From positions 124,001-188,000 of the forward strand of contig NZ_JAPMLT010000004.1 of NCBI RefSeq assembly GCF_026410385.1: a stretch of DNA of 64,000 nucleotides, written 5' to 3'. A model generated the notes under the pieces. That model was not told the origin of the DNA. It saw only the letters and a program-made list of their open reading frames with translations, and did not search any database. A program made the translations under genes and the position numbers. Source of the DNA: Tumebacillus lacus. Its GTDB lineage: Bacteria > Bacillota > Bacilli > Tumebacillales > Tumebacillaceae. Shown in pieces: positions 34,438 to 43,767 of the stretch; the stretch's first letter is position 1; each line of letters opens with the position of its first letter.

Positions 34438-36555
34438 ATGACAAGAAGAGGGAATGTGTGGACGGCAAGCGCGTTGGCTGTGACGTTGGTGGTGGCCCCG
34501 GCAACGGCATGGGCTGCAGAGACAGGGCTGCCGGGCGTTCCGACCGGGCAACCGGCAGCGACGCAAGGGCTCGTCTCGGCGTCGCACCCGTTGGCAGCGG
34601 AAGCGGGACGACAGATCCTTTCGCAGGGCGGCAATGCGGTAGATGCGGCCGCTGCGGTGCAGATGGCGTTGAACGTGGTCGAGCCGATGATGTCGGGGAT
34701 CGGCGGCGGCGGATTTCTGATGATTTATTTGAAAGAGCAGAACAAGGTCGCGATCCTCGACTCCCGCGAGACGGCACCGGGAAAATCGACGCCGCAGTTG
34801 TTCCTTGGCCGTGACGGCAAGCCGATCCCGTTTGCAGAACGTCACACCAACGGCAATGCGGTCGGGGTGCCCGGCACGCTGCTCGGCGTGGAGACAGCGT
34901 TGGCGAAGTACGGCACGATGAATCTGAGCCTGGTCACACAACCGGCGATCCGCTATGCCGACGAGGGTGTGCCGGTGAATTGGGCGACGGCGAAGTATAT
35001 CGCCGACAACGCAGCCAAATTGCAAAAATGGGGCACGGCGGGTGCGGTCTTTGTCCCGAACGGTCAACCGCTGAAAGAGGGCGAGACGCTGAAACAGCCG
35101 GAGTTGGCGAACACGTTGAAACGGGTCGCGGAGCAAGGCTCGGACGTGCTGTATGAAGGTGAGCTCGGCGACGCTATCGTGGCGGAGGTGCAGCGGACGG
35201 GCGGGATGATGACCAAGGACGATCTGCTACGTTATCAGGTGAAAGAGCGGGAGGCGGTACGGGGCACGTATCGAGGCTATGAGGTGGTCTCGATGTCACC
35301 GCCGAGCTCCGGCGGGCTGACGGTGTTGGAGATCCTCAAATTGATGGAAGGCTACAACCTGCCGAAGATGGGGAACAACTCGACCGACTACCTGCACCGG
35401 CTGATCGAGGCGATGCATCTGAGCTACGCCGACCGGGCGGCCTATTTGGCCGACGAGGACTTCCGGGCCGTGCCGCGCAAGGGGTTGCTCGACGACCGCT
35501 ACATCGCGCAACGCCGGGAGGGGATCAACCCCAACTACGCAAACGCGGCGGTGAAGCCGGGTGATCCGTGGAAGTACGAGGAGCGGAAGCAGCCGTTGGC
35601 CGCTGTGCCGCAGACGGAAAATCCGACCGGGCAGACGACCCATTTTTCCGTGGTGGACAAAGCGGGCAATCTGGTGGCGTACACGACGACGATCGAGCAG
35701 GTCTTTGGTTCGGGGATCATGGTGCCGGGCTATGGGGTGATGCTGAACAACGAGATGACCGACTTTGACGCGGTGCCGGGCGGGGTCAATCAAGTGGAAC
35801 CGTACAAGCGCCCGCTGTCCAGCATGTCGCCGACGCTGGTGCTGCAGGACGGCAAGCCGTTCATGGCGCTCGGCTCGCCGGGGGGACCGACGATCATCGC
35901 GTCCGTGGCGCAGACGCTGATGAACGTGATCGACTTCCGGATGCCGATCCAAGAGGCGATCCTCGCGCCGGGGATCTATTCCAGTGCGTACCCGACGGTG
36001 CGCTGGGAGCCAGGGTTGACGCAGGATGCGAGGTTGGAGTTGACGTCGAAAGGGCACTCCTTCGAGGAGCAGGCGGCGTACATCGGTAACGTGCAGGGCG
36101 TGATCTTCGACTACACGACCGGCAAGATGTACGGCGGTGCGGACAACACCCGTCAAGGTGCGGTGCTCGGCGTCGACGGCGGTGTCAACTGGACCGCGCC
36201 GCAAGCACCGGTGATTGCGACGCCGACGGTGCAGTTGCCTTTTAAAGTGAAGCGCAACGGTGCGTCGTTGCCTTATTCACTGGGACAACTGATGCTGCAG
36301 GACGGCACGTCCTATGTGGAGGCAGAGAAACTGCTGCTCGGTCTCGGGGCGAAAGGGCAAAACTTCAGCAAACACTTTGTCCATTTCGGAGGCACCACGC
36401 AGTATCTGCCGGTGCGCAAAGTGGCCGAGTCGCTGGGCTATCTCGTCGAATGGGACGCGAAGACCGCGACCGTCCTGCTGACGAAGGAGCACCCGACCGC
36501 CATCGGGGGTGCGGGGAAGTGGTACAGCGAGGATGAGTTTAAGATTACGAAGTGA
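34438..36555 (+). CDS. ggt: Gamma-glutamyltransferase with C-terminal stalk domain
   Basis: A 705-aa exported enzyme. A signal peptide at about 1-27 ends AWAAETG. The Ntn-hydrolase body at about 45-600 cleaves itself; the nucleophile is predicted as Thr400 in QTTHFSVVD. Other family segments are GNAVDAAAAVQMAL, MSGIGGGGFLM, FGSGIMVPGYG and SSMSPTLV. It transfers or hydrolyses gamma-glutamyl groups of glutathione or poly-glutamate. After ~600 an extra ~100 residues form a stalk (copper amine oxidase N-like) domain with GTTQYLPVRKVAESLG, not part of standard Ggt. This probably tethers or spaces the enzyme at the wall. The start follows GAGGAGGG. Confidence 0.93.
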   Translation: MTRRGNVWTASALAVTLVVAPATAWAAETGLPGVPTGQPAATQGLVSASHPLAAEAGRQILSQGGNAVDAAAAVQMALNVVEPMMSGIGGGGFLMIYLKEQNKVAILDSRETAPGKSTPQLFLGRDGKPIPFAERHTNGNAVGVPGTLLGVETALAKYGTMNLSLVTQPAIRYADEGVPVNWATAKYIADNAAKLQKWGTAGAVFVPNGQPLKEGETLKQPELANTLKRVAEQGSDVLYEGELGDAIVAEVQRTGGMMTKDDLLRYQVKEREAVRGTYRGYEVVSMSPPSSGGLTVLEILKLMEGYNLPKMGNNSTDYLHRLIEAMHLSYADRAAYLADEDFRAVPRKGLLDDRYIAQRREGINPNYANAAVKPGDPWKYEERKQPLAAVPQTENPTGQTTHFSVVDKAGNLVAYTTTIEQVFGSGIMVPGYGVMLNNEMTDFDAVPGGVNQVEPYKRPLSSMSPTLVLQDGKPFMALGSPGGPTIIASVAQTLMNVIDFRMPIQEAILAPGIYSSAYPTVRWEPGLTQDARLELTSKGHSFEEQAAYIGNVQGVIFDYTTGKMYGGADNTRQGAVLGVDGGVNWTAPQAPVIATPTVQLPFKVKRNGASLPYSLGQLMLQDGTSYVEAEKLLLGLGAKGQNFSKHFVHFGGTTQYLPVRKVAESLGYLVEWDAKTATVLLTKEHPTAIGGAGKWYSEDEFKITK

Positions 36556-36577
36556 TTTTGATGGAAGCGATAGGGAG

Positions 36578-36622
36578 GACCCCTTGTAAGCCTGTAGATT
36601 CAGGGTTGCAAGGGGTTCTTAA
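36578..36622 (+). terminator. Rho-independent terminator
   Basis: The stem GACCCCTTG...CAAGGGGTTC has an inner CCTG/CAGG and lies after ggt. Confidence 0.75.
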
Positions 36623-36725
36623 TTTCGCTTTTTAAAATTCGGTATAAATACTCTTGTGTAAAAATATGGAATGAGGTAATATGAACTTGTTTTTATATTC
36701 CACTACTCTAAGAGGTGACAATCAA

Positions 36726-38609
36726 ATGTACAAACGCATGTTATCATTGCTTTGCTGTTTGGCCCTGATGTTTTCTCTTTGCGCGATTCAGGCTCCGTCT
36801 GCATCTGCAACGCCGCCGACCACCGGCGGACTTTTGCGCAATGTCTTGCCGGATGAGGGGTATGTCAACAGCGCCTTTACGGATGGTTTGGACAATACAA
36901 CGTCTAGTTTGGGCAGTGTGGGTTATGCCAAATGGAACCTCGGTTCGCCGAGAACGATCACCGGTTTCTATTTTAAAGCGATGACCTATGCAAAACTTGA
37001 ATTTCTGGATGCCAGCGGGAATGTACTGAAGTCCCTGCAGGGCATTGAAGTCCCGGCTTCGACAGACTTTATTCCTCTGAAATTGAATAATGTCGCTGCG
37101 ATTCGAATCTCAGGGAACTACTCGATCCATGAGGTAGACGTGTCTGACACGTTTGTAGACCAACCACCAGCCGTGCCGACAGGAACCGCCGTCTATCCGT
37201 ATGATGGGAAACAATATATCGGATGGAACGCGAACCAAGAATCTACCAGCGACATCGCCGGGTACAATGTATATCAAGACGGTGTGAAATTGAATTCCGA
37301 AGTGGTGCCTGTTCCGCATTTCGTTGTCAGTGGTTTGGTGAATGGTCAGGATCACACGTACCAAGTGACGGCCGTAGATTTGGCTGGTCAAGAATCGGGT
37401 AAGACTGCTGTGATCACCTCTGCTTCTCGCCTGTTGCCGGGTTCTCCGATCATCGAGTATGGCGGCGGTGTCAATGAGGTAGACAAAGATCTCGAAACAT
37501 TTACTGAGATTCGTACAACCAGCTATGCAATCTACAATATCGGCAACAACAAGAAAGAAGTGCATGTCTATTTTGCCGCGATCAATGACATTCCCTCTTC
37601 TTCGGATCGGAACGGCAAAATGCTAGTCTACTTCCAAAGCAGTACTGGAACGTTAATCAAGTCTTATGATCTCGCAACAGTAGGAACGAACGTTTCGAAA
37701 GTAGTTCTCCCGGTGCCGGTAAATGCGGTAAAAGTACGAGTCAGCAACAAGTCATACACGGCTTCACGTCTTCATGAAATCGTTTCTGTAAACAACGGCC
37801 CGCTCGCTCCTACCCACCTCGTCGCAGTGGCGGGTGACCGCAAAGCGAACCTGTCGTGGGATGCCAATACGGAACCGAACATCGTCGGGTACAACGTGTA
37901 CATGGATGGCGTGAAGATCAACACGTCGCTGGTTAATGGTACGACGTACTCGGTGCTCGGTCTGACCAACGGTGTGACGTACTCGTTCACCGTGACCGCT
38001 GTGGATGCGGACGGCAATGAGTCGCCGCACTCCAACGTCGCCTACGCGACTCCGAAAGACTCCTGGCCGCCGGATGTACCGCAGCGCGTGGTGACGACCG
38101 GTTTGGATGGACAAGTGGATGTGAAATGGGATGCCAACACCGATAGCGATCTGGCGGGGTACAACCTGTACCAAGACGGCGTGAAAGTGAACGGTGCGCT
38201 GATCACCGACGCGTTCTACTCGGTGACGGGGCTGACCAACGGCACCACCTATGTCTACACGGTAACGGCTGTCGACACTTCGGGCAACGAATCGGAAGCG
38301 TCGTCTCCGGCTCCGGAAACTCCGCGTGACTTGACCGCTCCGGCTGCTCCGGCCGGTCTGACCGCGACGGCGGGCAACGGCTCGGTCACTCTGGCGTGGT
38401 CTGCCAATGGGGAGACCGATCTGGCTGGTTACTACATCTGGCAAGACGGTGTGAAGATCAACAGCACGCCAATCACCGACACCTCTTTCGTGGTGACCGG
38501 GCTGACCAACGGCTGGTCGTATACCTTCGCGATCTCGGCTGTGGACGCGGCGGGCAACCAGTCGAAGCGTTCGGTTGAAGCGGTGGTTTCTCCGAGCAAC
38601 AGCCTGTAA
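36726..38609 (+). CDS. Secreted fibronectin type III repeat protein
   Basis: A 627-aa protein with a signal peptide at about 1-28 (LLCCLALMFSLCAIQAPSASA). An N-terminal beta region at about 35-140 is followed by one FN3 domain at about 145-235. A second non-FN3 beta domain spans about 240-355, and three consecutive FN3 domains run from about 358 to the end. The three share lines such as GYNVYMDGVK and VTAVDADGNES. FN3 copies from ~37,800 on have higher GC than the N-terminal half, so the C-terminal array may have expanded separately. It is probably a surface or secreted binding protein with no catalytic domain. GAGGTG precedes the ATG. Confidence 0.82.
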   Translation: MYKRMLSLLCCLALMFSLCAIQAPSASATPPTTGGLLRNVLPDEGYVNSAFTDGLDNTTSSLGSVGYAKWNLGSPRTITGFYFKAMTYAKLEFLDASGNVLKSLQGIEVPASTDFIPLKLNNVAAIRISGNYSIHEVDVSDTFVDQPPAVPTGTAVYPYDGKQYIGWNANQESTSDIAGYNVYQDGVKLNSEVVPVPHFVVSGLVNGQDHTYQVTAVDLAGQESGKTAVITSASRLLPGSPIIEYGGGVNEVDKDLETFTEIRTTSYAIYNIGNNKKEVHVYFAAINDIPSSSDRNGKMLVYFQSSTGTLIKSYDLATVGTNVSKVVLPVPVNAVKVRVSNKSYTASRLHEIVSVNNGPLAPTHLVAVAGDRKANLSWDANTEPNIVGYNVYMDGVKINTSLVNGTTYSVLGLTNGVTYSFTVTAVDADGNESPHSNVAYATPKDSWPPDVPQRVVTTGLDGQVDVKWDANTDSDLAGYNLYQDGVKVNGALITDAFYSVTGLTNGTTYVYTVTAVDTSGNESEASSPAPETPRDLTAPAAPAGLTATAGNGSVTLAWSANGETDLAGYYIWQDGVKINSTPITDTSFVVTGLTNGWSYTFAISAVDAAGNQSKRSVEAVVSPSNSL

Positions 38610-38619
38610 TAAAACGAGA

Positions 38620-38661
38620 TCAATCGCCTTGGCTCTCACGGGAGCCGGGCGATTTCTTTTT
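38620..38661 (+). terminator. Rho-independent terminator
   Basis: The stem ATCGCC..GGCTC/GAGCC..GGCGAT with TTTCTTTTT follows the FN3 gene. Confidence 0.8.
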
Positions 38662-38730
38662 GCATAAATTCGTGAAGTAAGCGATAATTTTGTTTGGGAT
38701 AACTGTGATTTAGAGAGGGAGGAAAGTTGC

Positions 38731-39546
38731 ATGAGTTCCTTGCAACTGGGTGGGGCGCGAACGATTGATGAAGTGATTGAGCAGATGGATGAGATCATCG
38801 CGTGGTCAATCTCGGAAAAAAGCCGGCTCGGTTATTTTGCGGCATTGTATCGTAAAGTGACGGTGAAGGTGCGGGAAGGCATTTTTACCGGTGATTTTGA
38901 AAATGGACCTCGGATGGAGCGTTTGGATGTGGTGTTTGCCAACCGCTATCTGGAGGCGCTGGGTGCTTATTTGAACGGGAGACCGACGAGCAAGAGCTGG
39001 GAGGTTGCGTTTGAACAGGCGGGACGCAAGCAACCGATCATCATGCAGCATCTGTTGCTCGGAATGAATGCGCATATCAATCTCGACCTCGGCATCGCGG
39101 CTGCACAGGTGTGTCCAGGGGCAGAGATCAAGTCTTTGTATGGCGATTTTATGCGGATCAACAACATCCTCAGCAGTCTGGTCGACGAGGTGGAGGCGGA
39201 GGTCAGCGAACTGTCTCCGTGGATCGGGCTGCTGGACCGGATCGACCCGCGCGTGGCCGACGCTGTCGTCAATTTTAGCATGCAAAAAGCAAGGGATGCG
39301 GCGTGGGAGTTTGCTCAGCATCTGGCTCCGCTGACGGAAGTGGAGCAAGTCGCGGCGATCCAATGGAAGGATGAGGAGATCGCCTTGCTGGCACGGATCG
39401 TGGCGAGACCGCCATCTCTGCTGTTCCGGCTGGGGCTGCGCGTGATCGCGTGGCGAGAGTCGAGCGATGTGAGGAAGAATATCGAGGTGCTGAACCGGGC
39501 CTTGCCGGGGAGTGTCACAATGGAACAAAAAAGCGCGGCTGTCTGA
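38731..39546 (+). CDS. DUF5995 family protein
   Basis: A 271-aa soluble, mostly helical protein. Segments ARTIDEVIEQMDEII, YRKVTVKVREGI, QHLLLGMNAHINLDLGIAAA and DFMRINNILSSLVDEV fit DUF5995. A conserved His/Asn line (GMNAHINLDL) could bind a ligand or metal. Function is unknown. AGGGAGG precedes the ATG. Its last codons run into a convergent terminator. Confidence 0.75.
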   Translation: MSSLQLGGARTIDEVIEQMDEIIAWSISEKSRLGYFAALYRKVTVKVREGIFTGDFENGPRMERLDVVFANRYLEALGAYLNGRPTSKSWEVAFEQAGRKQPIIMQHLLLGMNAHINLDLGIAAAQVCPGAEIKSLYGDFMRINNILSSLVDEVEAEVSELSPWIGLLDRIDPRVADAVVNFSMQKARDAAWEFAQHLAPLTEVEQVAAIQWKDEEIALLARIVARPPSLLFRLGLRVIAWRESSDVRKNIEVLNRALPGSVTMEQKSAAV

Positions 39547-39567
39547 GGGACAGTCGCGCTTTTTTTG
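39526..39567. terminator. Bidirectional terminator overlapping the DUF5995 stop
   Basis: The stem AAAAAAGCGCGGCTGTC/GACAGTCGCGCTTTTTT lies between DUF5995 and hemL. Confidence 0.85.
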
Positions 39568-39568
39568 A

Positions 39569-40855
39569 TTACAACGCCTTAAACACGCGCTCCGTCGCCT
39601 GCAAGGTGAAGGAGATGTCCTCCGGGGTGTGGGCGGTGGAGACGAACCAAGCTTCGTATTTGGACGGGGCGAGGAGGATGCCTTCGTCGAGGAGGAGCTT
39701 GAAGAAGCGGGCAAATTTGTCGCCGTCGACCGCTTTGGCGTCTTCGTAGTTTTTGACGGGGCGGTCGGTGAAATACAGGGCGAACGCGCCGCCGCAGCGG
39801 TTGAGGGTGACTTTGTGGCCGTGGCGGCGGGCTTGGTCTTTGAGTCCTTCGGCGAGCAGGCGGCCGAGGTCGTTCATGCGCTCATAGGTTCCCGGTTTTT
39901 GCAGTTCCCCCAGGCACGCGATGCCCGCGGCGATGGAGGCCGGGTTGCCCGCCATGGTGCCCGCTTGGTAGGCCGGGCCGAGCGGTGCGACCTGTTCCAT
40001 GATGTCCACGCGGCCGCCGTATGCGCCGATGGGCAGGCCGCCGCCGATGATCTTGCCGAGGGCGGTCATGTCCGGGGTGACGCCGAGCAGGTTTTGAGCG
40101 CCGCCGTACATAAAGCGGAAGGCGGTGATGACTTCATCGTAGATCACCAGCGCGCCGTGGGCATGGGTGATCTCGTTGACGCCTTGCAGGAAGCCATGCT
40201 CCGGCATGACGATGCCGAAGTTGCCGACGATCGGCTCGACGAGGACGGCGGCGATCTGGTCGCCCCATTTGTCCATCGCTGCTTGGTAGGCGTCGAGGTC
40301 GTTAAACGGGACGGTGATCACGTCGTCCGCAATCGACTGCGGGATGCCTGCCGAGTCCGGGATGCCGAGCGTCGACGGGCCGGAGCCTGCCGCGACCAGC
40401 ACGAGGTCGGAGTGACCGTGGTAGCAGCCGGCGAATTTGATGATCTTGTTGCGGCCCGTGTAGGCGCGGGCGACGCGGATGGTGGTCATGACCGCTTCGG
40501 TGCCGGAGTTGACGAAGCGAATTTTTTCCATCGACGGGATCACGTCGCGGATCATCGTCGCGAAGTCGATTTCAAGGGTGGTCGGGGTGCCGTAGAGCGT
40601 GCCGTTGAGGGCGGCTTTGGAGATCGCTTCGGCGATGTGTTTGTTGCCGTGGCCGTGGATGAGAGGGCCGTATGCGGCGAGGTAATCGATGTAGCGGTTG
40701 CCGTCGACGTCGTAGAAATACGCACCTTCGCCGCGTTCCATAAACACCGGAGCGCCGCCGCCGACCGCTTTGAAAGAGCGGGACGGGGAATTGACGCCGC
40801 CGACGATGACTTGTTGGGCTTGTTCGTACAAGCGTTCTGAGGTTTGACGGTTCAC
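39569..40855 (-). CDS. hemL: Glutamate-1-semialdehyde 2,1-aminomutase
   Basis: A 428-aa PLP enzyme that makes 5-aminolevulinate in the C5 haem pathway. Family motifs are [10 protein letters not shown] at the start, [22 protein letters not shown] (split), and [11 protein letters not shown]. The PLP Lys is in [14 protein letters not shown]. The GTG start follows GGTGGAG. No other hem genes are adjacent, so this is likely the stand-alone paralogue (GsaB type in Bacillus) rather than the one in a hem operon. That distinction is inferred. Confidence 0.93.
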   Translation of the reverse strand: MNRQTSERLYEQAQQVIVGGVNSPSRSFKAVGGGAPVFMERGEGAYFYDVDGNRYIDYLAAYGPLIHGHGNKHIAEAISKAALNGTLYGTPTTLEIDFATMIRDVIPSMEKIRFVNSGTEAVMTTIRVARAYTGRNKIIKFAGCYHGHSDLVLVAAGSGPSTLGIPDSAGIPQSIADDVITVPFNDLDAYQAAMDKWGDQIAAVLVEPIVGNFGIVMPEHGFLQGVNEITHAHGALVIYDEVITAFRFMYGGAQNLLGVTPDMTALGKIIGGGLPIGAYGGRVDIMEQVAPLGPAYQAGTMAGNPASIAAGIACLGELQKPGTYERMNDLGRLLAEGLKDQARRHGHKVTLNRCGGAFALYFTDRPVKNYEDAKAVDGDKFARFFKLLLDEGILLAPSKYEAWFVSTAHTPEDISFTLQATERVFKAL

Positions 40856-40979
40856 GTGTGTTCTCCACCTTTCCTGATGACTTTCTTATCGTATCAAAAA
40901 ACGGGATGACCGACATTCTTTTTTGGCGGGGTCCGTATTTGTAGGTAAGAAGGCGTAGGAATATCGGAGGAGTGAGGGA

Positions 40980-41783
40980 ATGATGAAGAAACAGTGGAAG
41001 ATTGCTTTGATCGCGGCACCGGTGCTTGTGGCCGGTTCGGTGTTTGCGTTTGCGGCGGAAGGGACGGAGAAGGAGGCGGCGAGCGCGGAGTCGACGAGCG
41101 GGGTGTCACATACGATTGTAGATTCGCAGCCGTTGACGGAGACGGAGTTGCAGGAGGTGGCGAGCGCGGCACCGGCTCCGGTGGAGGAGCCGGCAGCGGT
41201 TGGCAACCAGCCGGAGGGCAGTGTGCCGCAGAGCGTGCTGGACAGTGCGAATCCGTTTGTCTTGCAGCAACCGATTGCTCCGGTACCGACTGCACCGGCT
41301 TCGGCGCAGAAGAATGAGTTTGATTTGGCGCAGGTGAAAAAGTTTGAGCTGAAGTCGAACACGACGCAGGGGGAGCTGAAGATCGAGTTCTCCCGCGATG
41401 GCGACGGGCTCAAGCTCGAAGGCGAGATCGGCGGACGCAAGATCGAGGTCAAAGGCGCGGTGGCGGAGCAGTTCCTGACGAAGGTGCTGGCGTCGCTCAA
41501 CCTGCAGCAAGCGCTGACCGCCACCTTGCAGGGCGGGCAGGTCAGCCTCGACCCGACGGTGCTCGCCGCGCTGGAAGAGGTCAAGATCGAACTCACCGAC
41601 GGACGCAAGATCGAGTCCAAAGGCAACGGCAACAACCCGAAAGCAGAAGGCCGCCACGACAACGGCAAGCACAAAGGCTGGGAAAAAGGCAAAGGGCACG
41701 ATAAAGATGATGACGACGATGATAAGAAAGAGAAGAAGGAAAAAGACAAGGAAAAAGACAAGGACAAGAAAAACGACGAGTAA
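40980..41783 (+). CDS. Secreted protein with charged tail, YusW-like
   Basis: A protein of about 267 aa. A signal peptide covers about 1-25 (IALIAAPVLVAGSVFAFA). A Pro/Ala linker to ~110 is followed by a beta-alpha domain at about 115-215: KFELKSNTTQGELKIEF, then two helices and EVKIELTDGRKIESK. This resembles the YusW-like family, with moderate certainty. The last ~50 residues are almost only Lys/Asp/Glu (KDDDDDDKKEKKEKDKEK), a flexible polyelectrolyte tail that could hold cations or bind the wall. GGAGG precedes the tandem ATG. Confidence 0.6.
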   Translation: MMKKQWKIALIAAPVLVAGSVFAFAAEGTEKEAASAESTSGVSHTIVDSQPLTETELQEVASAAPAPVEEPAAVGNQPEGSVPQSVLDSANPFVLQQPIAPVPTAPASAQKNEFDLAQVKKFELKSNTTQGELKIEFSRDGDGLKLEGEIGGRKIEVKGAVAEQFLTKVLASLNLQQALTATLQGGQVSLDPTVLAALEEVKIELTDGRKIESKGNGNNPKAEGRHDNGKHKGWEKGKGHDKDDDDDDKKEKKEKDKEKDKDKKNDE

Positions 41784-41887
41784 TGGATCAAATCAATCGA
41801 ACGAGTGAATAGAACGAATCAATCGAGTCGTCGCTTTATCGTTTCTATTAATTTGCACCATACAGGCCCGCCGCCTGCACATATGTC

Positions 41888-41920
41888 AAAAGAGCACCCT
41901 CGCCGCAGGGTGCTCTTTTC
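41888..41920. terminator. Bidirectional terminator
   Basis: The stem AAAGAGCACCCT/AGGGTGCTCTTT lies between the two convergent genes. Confidence 0.85.
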
Positions 41921-42199
41921 CTATTTTACTTTTTCCAGAAAGAGGTCGTTTATGAAGTCCCATTTTTTCTTGTCCAGCCAGCCCTCGTAGTCGCCTTGCA
42001 ATTGGAAGATGACGAAGTCGCCGTTGTCAAAATAATTGCCGAGTTCTTTGTAGATGTCGTCGGCCGATTTGTCCGTCTGGATGATCCACATCGCGTCGAG
42101 GAGGCGCATGGAGGCGTCGAAGTGGTTGCGCAGGGCGCGGTAGAGACCTTTGTAGTCGGTCTTTTCGCTGGTCAGGTTGAAGTTGAGGGAATAGATCAT
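41921..42199 (-). CDS. Stand-alone Cas2/VapD-fold-like small protein
   Basis: A 92-aa protein. It opens MIYSLNFNL, then has a KTDYKGLYRAL helix, an AMWIIQTDKSADDIY strand-helix and DFVIFQLQGDYEGWL near the end. The order and the W-I/V-x-T strand resemble small ferredoxin-like proteins often labelled SinR family or Cas2-like. No CRISPR array or cas gene is near. A role as nuclease or toxin is not shown. The ATG at 42199 follows AAGGAG at 8 bases. Confidence 0.5.
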   Translation of the reverse strand: MIYSLNFNLTSEKTDYKGLYRALRNHFDASMRLLDAMWIIQTDKSADDIYKELGNYFDNGDFVIFQLQGDYEGWLDKKKWDFINDLFLEKVK

Positions 42200-42351
42200 G
42201 CTCACAACTCCTTTTCCGATCTTTTTCCGTTCTCTGAAATCTAGCAGTCTCTCATTTTCTATGCCCTTTTTCTGAAAGATATGCCAAGAACATGTTAAGC
42301 CGCGCCCAAATTAGCTAGAATAGAGAGGTGTGGAAGAAAAAGGAGTGGTCG

Positions 42352-43767
42352 GTGTTGGCAAAAGATTTGCGCTCAGAATTGTTGCGAAGCTTGCCGGCGG
42401 TGCATCGGGTGTTGGATCATCCGCTGTGCCTGGAGCTGGCAGGGCAGTATTCTCATAAATGGATCAGCAAGGTCGCGGGCGATGTCATTCAAGCGGCTCG
42501 GGAGCGGATTCTCGCGGGCGAGATGCAGATCGACCTCACCCCCGACGCCTTGGCGCAAGCGGTGGCCGAGAGAGTGAAGCGGCAGTTTGCAGCGAACTAT
42601 CGCCCGGTGATCAACGCCACCGGCGTCGTGCTGCACACCAATCTCGGTCGCGCCCCGCTGGCCGAGGCGGCGGTGAAGGCGATCGAGGAGACGGCGAGAG
42701 GCTACACCAACCTCGAACTCAATCTCGCCACCGGCGAACGCGGCTCCCGCTATGCTCATGTCGAGGAACTGATCTGCGAGCTGACAGGGGCGGAGGCCGC
42801 TCTGGTCGTCAATAACAACGCGGCTGCCGTCCTGCTGATCCTCACCGAGATGGCGAAGGGGAAAAAGGTCATCCTCTCGCGCGGCCAACTGGTCGAGATC
42901 GGCGGGTCGTTCCGCGTCTCGGAGGTGATGCGGGCGAGCGGCGCGACGCTGGTCGAAGTCGGGACGACGAACAAGACGCACGACTACGACTACGAACGCG
43001 CCATAGACGACGAGACGGGCCTGGTGCTGCGCGTGCATACGAGCAATTTCCGGATCGTCGGGTTTACGCATCAGCCGGAGCTGCATGAACTGGTCGCACT
43101 GTCGCACGCGCGTGGCGTGCCGGTGTTTGAAGACCTCGGCAGCGGCTCGCTGGTCGATCTGCGCCGTCACGGCATTGGCGATGAACCGACGGTCGGGGAG
43201 AGCGTGCGTGCCGGAGTGGACATCGTTTCCTTTTCCGGGGACAAGCTACTGGGAGGCGCACAGGCCGGAATCATCGTCGGAAAGCAGGAATACATCAAGC
43301 GTCTCAAGAAGAATCAGATGACTCGCGCTTTACGCGTGGACAAACTCACCCTCGCCGCCCTCGAAGCGACGCTGCGCCTCTACCTCGACGAGGAGAAAGC
43401 CAAGCGCGAGGTGCCGACCGTCTGGATGCTCCTGCGCACGGCGGAGGAGCTGCGTCCGGAAGCGGAGCGGCTGGCGGCGGGGCTTGCCGGTGTGTTCGGC
43501 GAGCGGGCCGTGGTGGAGATCGAGCACGGCCTGTCGCAGGTCGGCGGCGGTTCGCTACCGACCGAGGAACTGCCGACGTGGCATGTGACGGTGAGGAGCC
43601 GCCATCTGTCATTGACCGAACTCGAACATCAACTGCGTCATGTGCCGATGCCGGTGATGACGACATTTAAAAAGGAGGCTCTGCATTTCGATGTCCGAAC
43701 AATCTTCCCAAGAGAGATCGATGCAGTCGTCAAAAGCGTCCGTGACGCCAGCGACCGACTCGGGTGA
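42352..43767 (+). CDS. selA: L-seryl-tRNA(Sec) selenium transferase
   Basis: A protein of about 471 aa, PLP-dependent, converting Ser-tRNA(Sec) to Sec-tRNA(Sec) with selenophosphate. Family landmarks are ATGVVLHTNLGRAPL, RGQLVEIGGSFR, FEDLGSGSLVDL, and the PLP Lys in SFSGDKLLGGAQAG. The GTG at 42352 sits 8 bases after AAGGAG; upstream codons have no site. Its 3' end overlaps selD by 77 bp. SelB and tRNA(Sec) are not in the window and should be elsewhere. Confidence 0.95.
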   Translation: MLAKDLRSELLRSLPAVHRVLDHPLCLELAGQYSHKWISKVAGDVIQAARERILAGEMQIDLTPDALAQAVAERVKRQFAANYRPVINATGVVLHTNLGRAPLAEAAVKAIEETARGYTNLELNLATGERGSRYAHVEELICELTGAEAALVVNNNAAAVLLILTEMAKGKKVILSRGQLVEIGGSFRVSEVMRASGATLVEVGTTNKTHDYDYERAIDDETGLVLRVHTSNFRIVGFTHQPELHELVALSHARGVPVFEDLGSGSLVDLRRHGIGDEPTVGESVRAGVDIVSFSGDKLLGGAQAGIIVGKQEYIKRLKKNQMTRALRVDKLTLAALEATLRLYLDEEKAKREVPTVWMLLRTAEELRPEAERLAAGLAGVFGERAVVEIEHGLSQVGGGSLPTEELPTWHVTVRSRHLSLTELEHQLRHVPMPVMTTFKKEALHFDVRTIFPREIDAVVKSVRDASDRLG

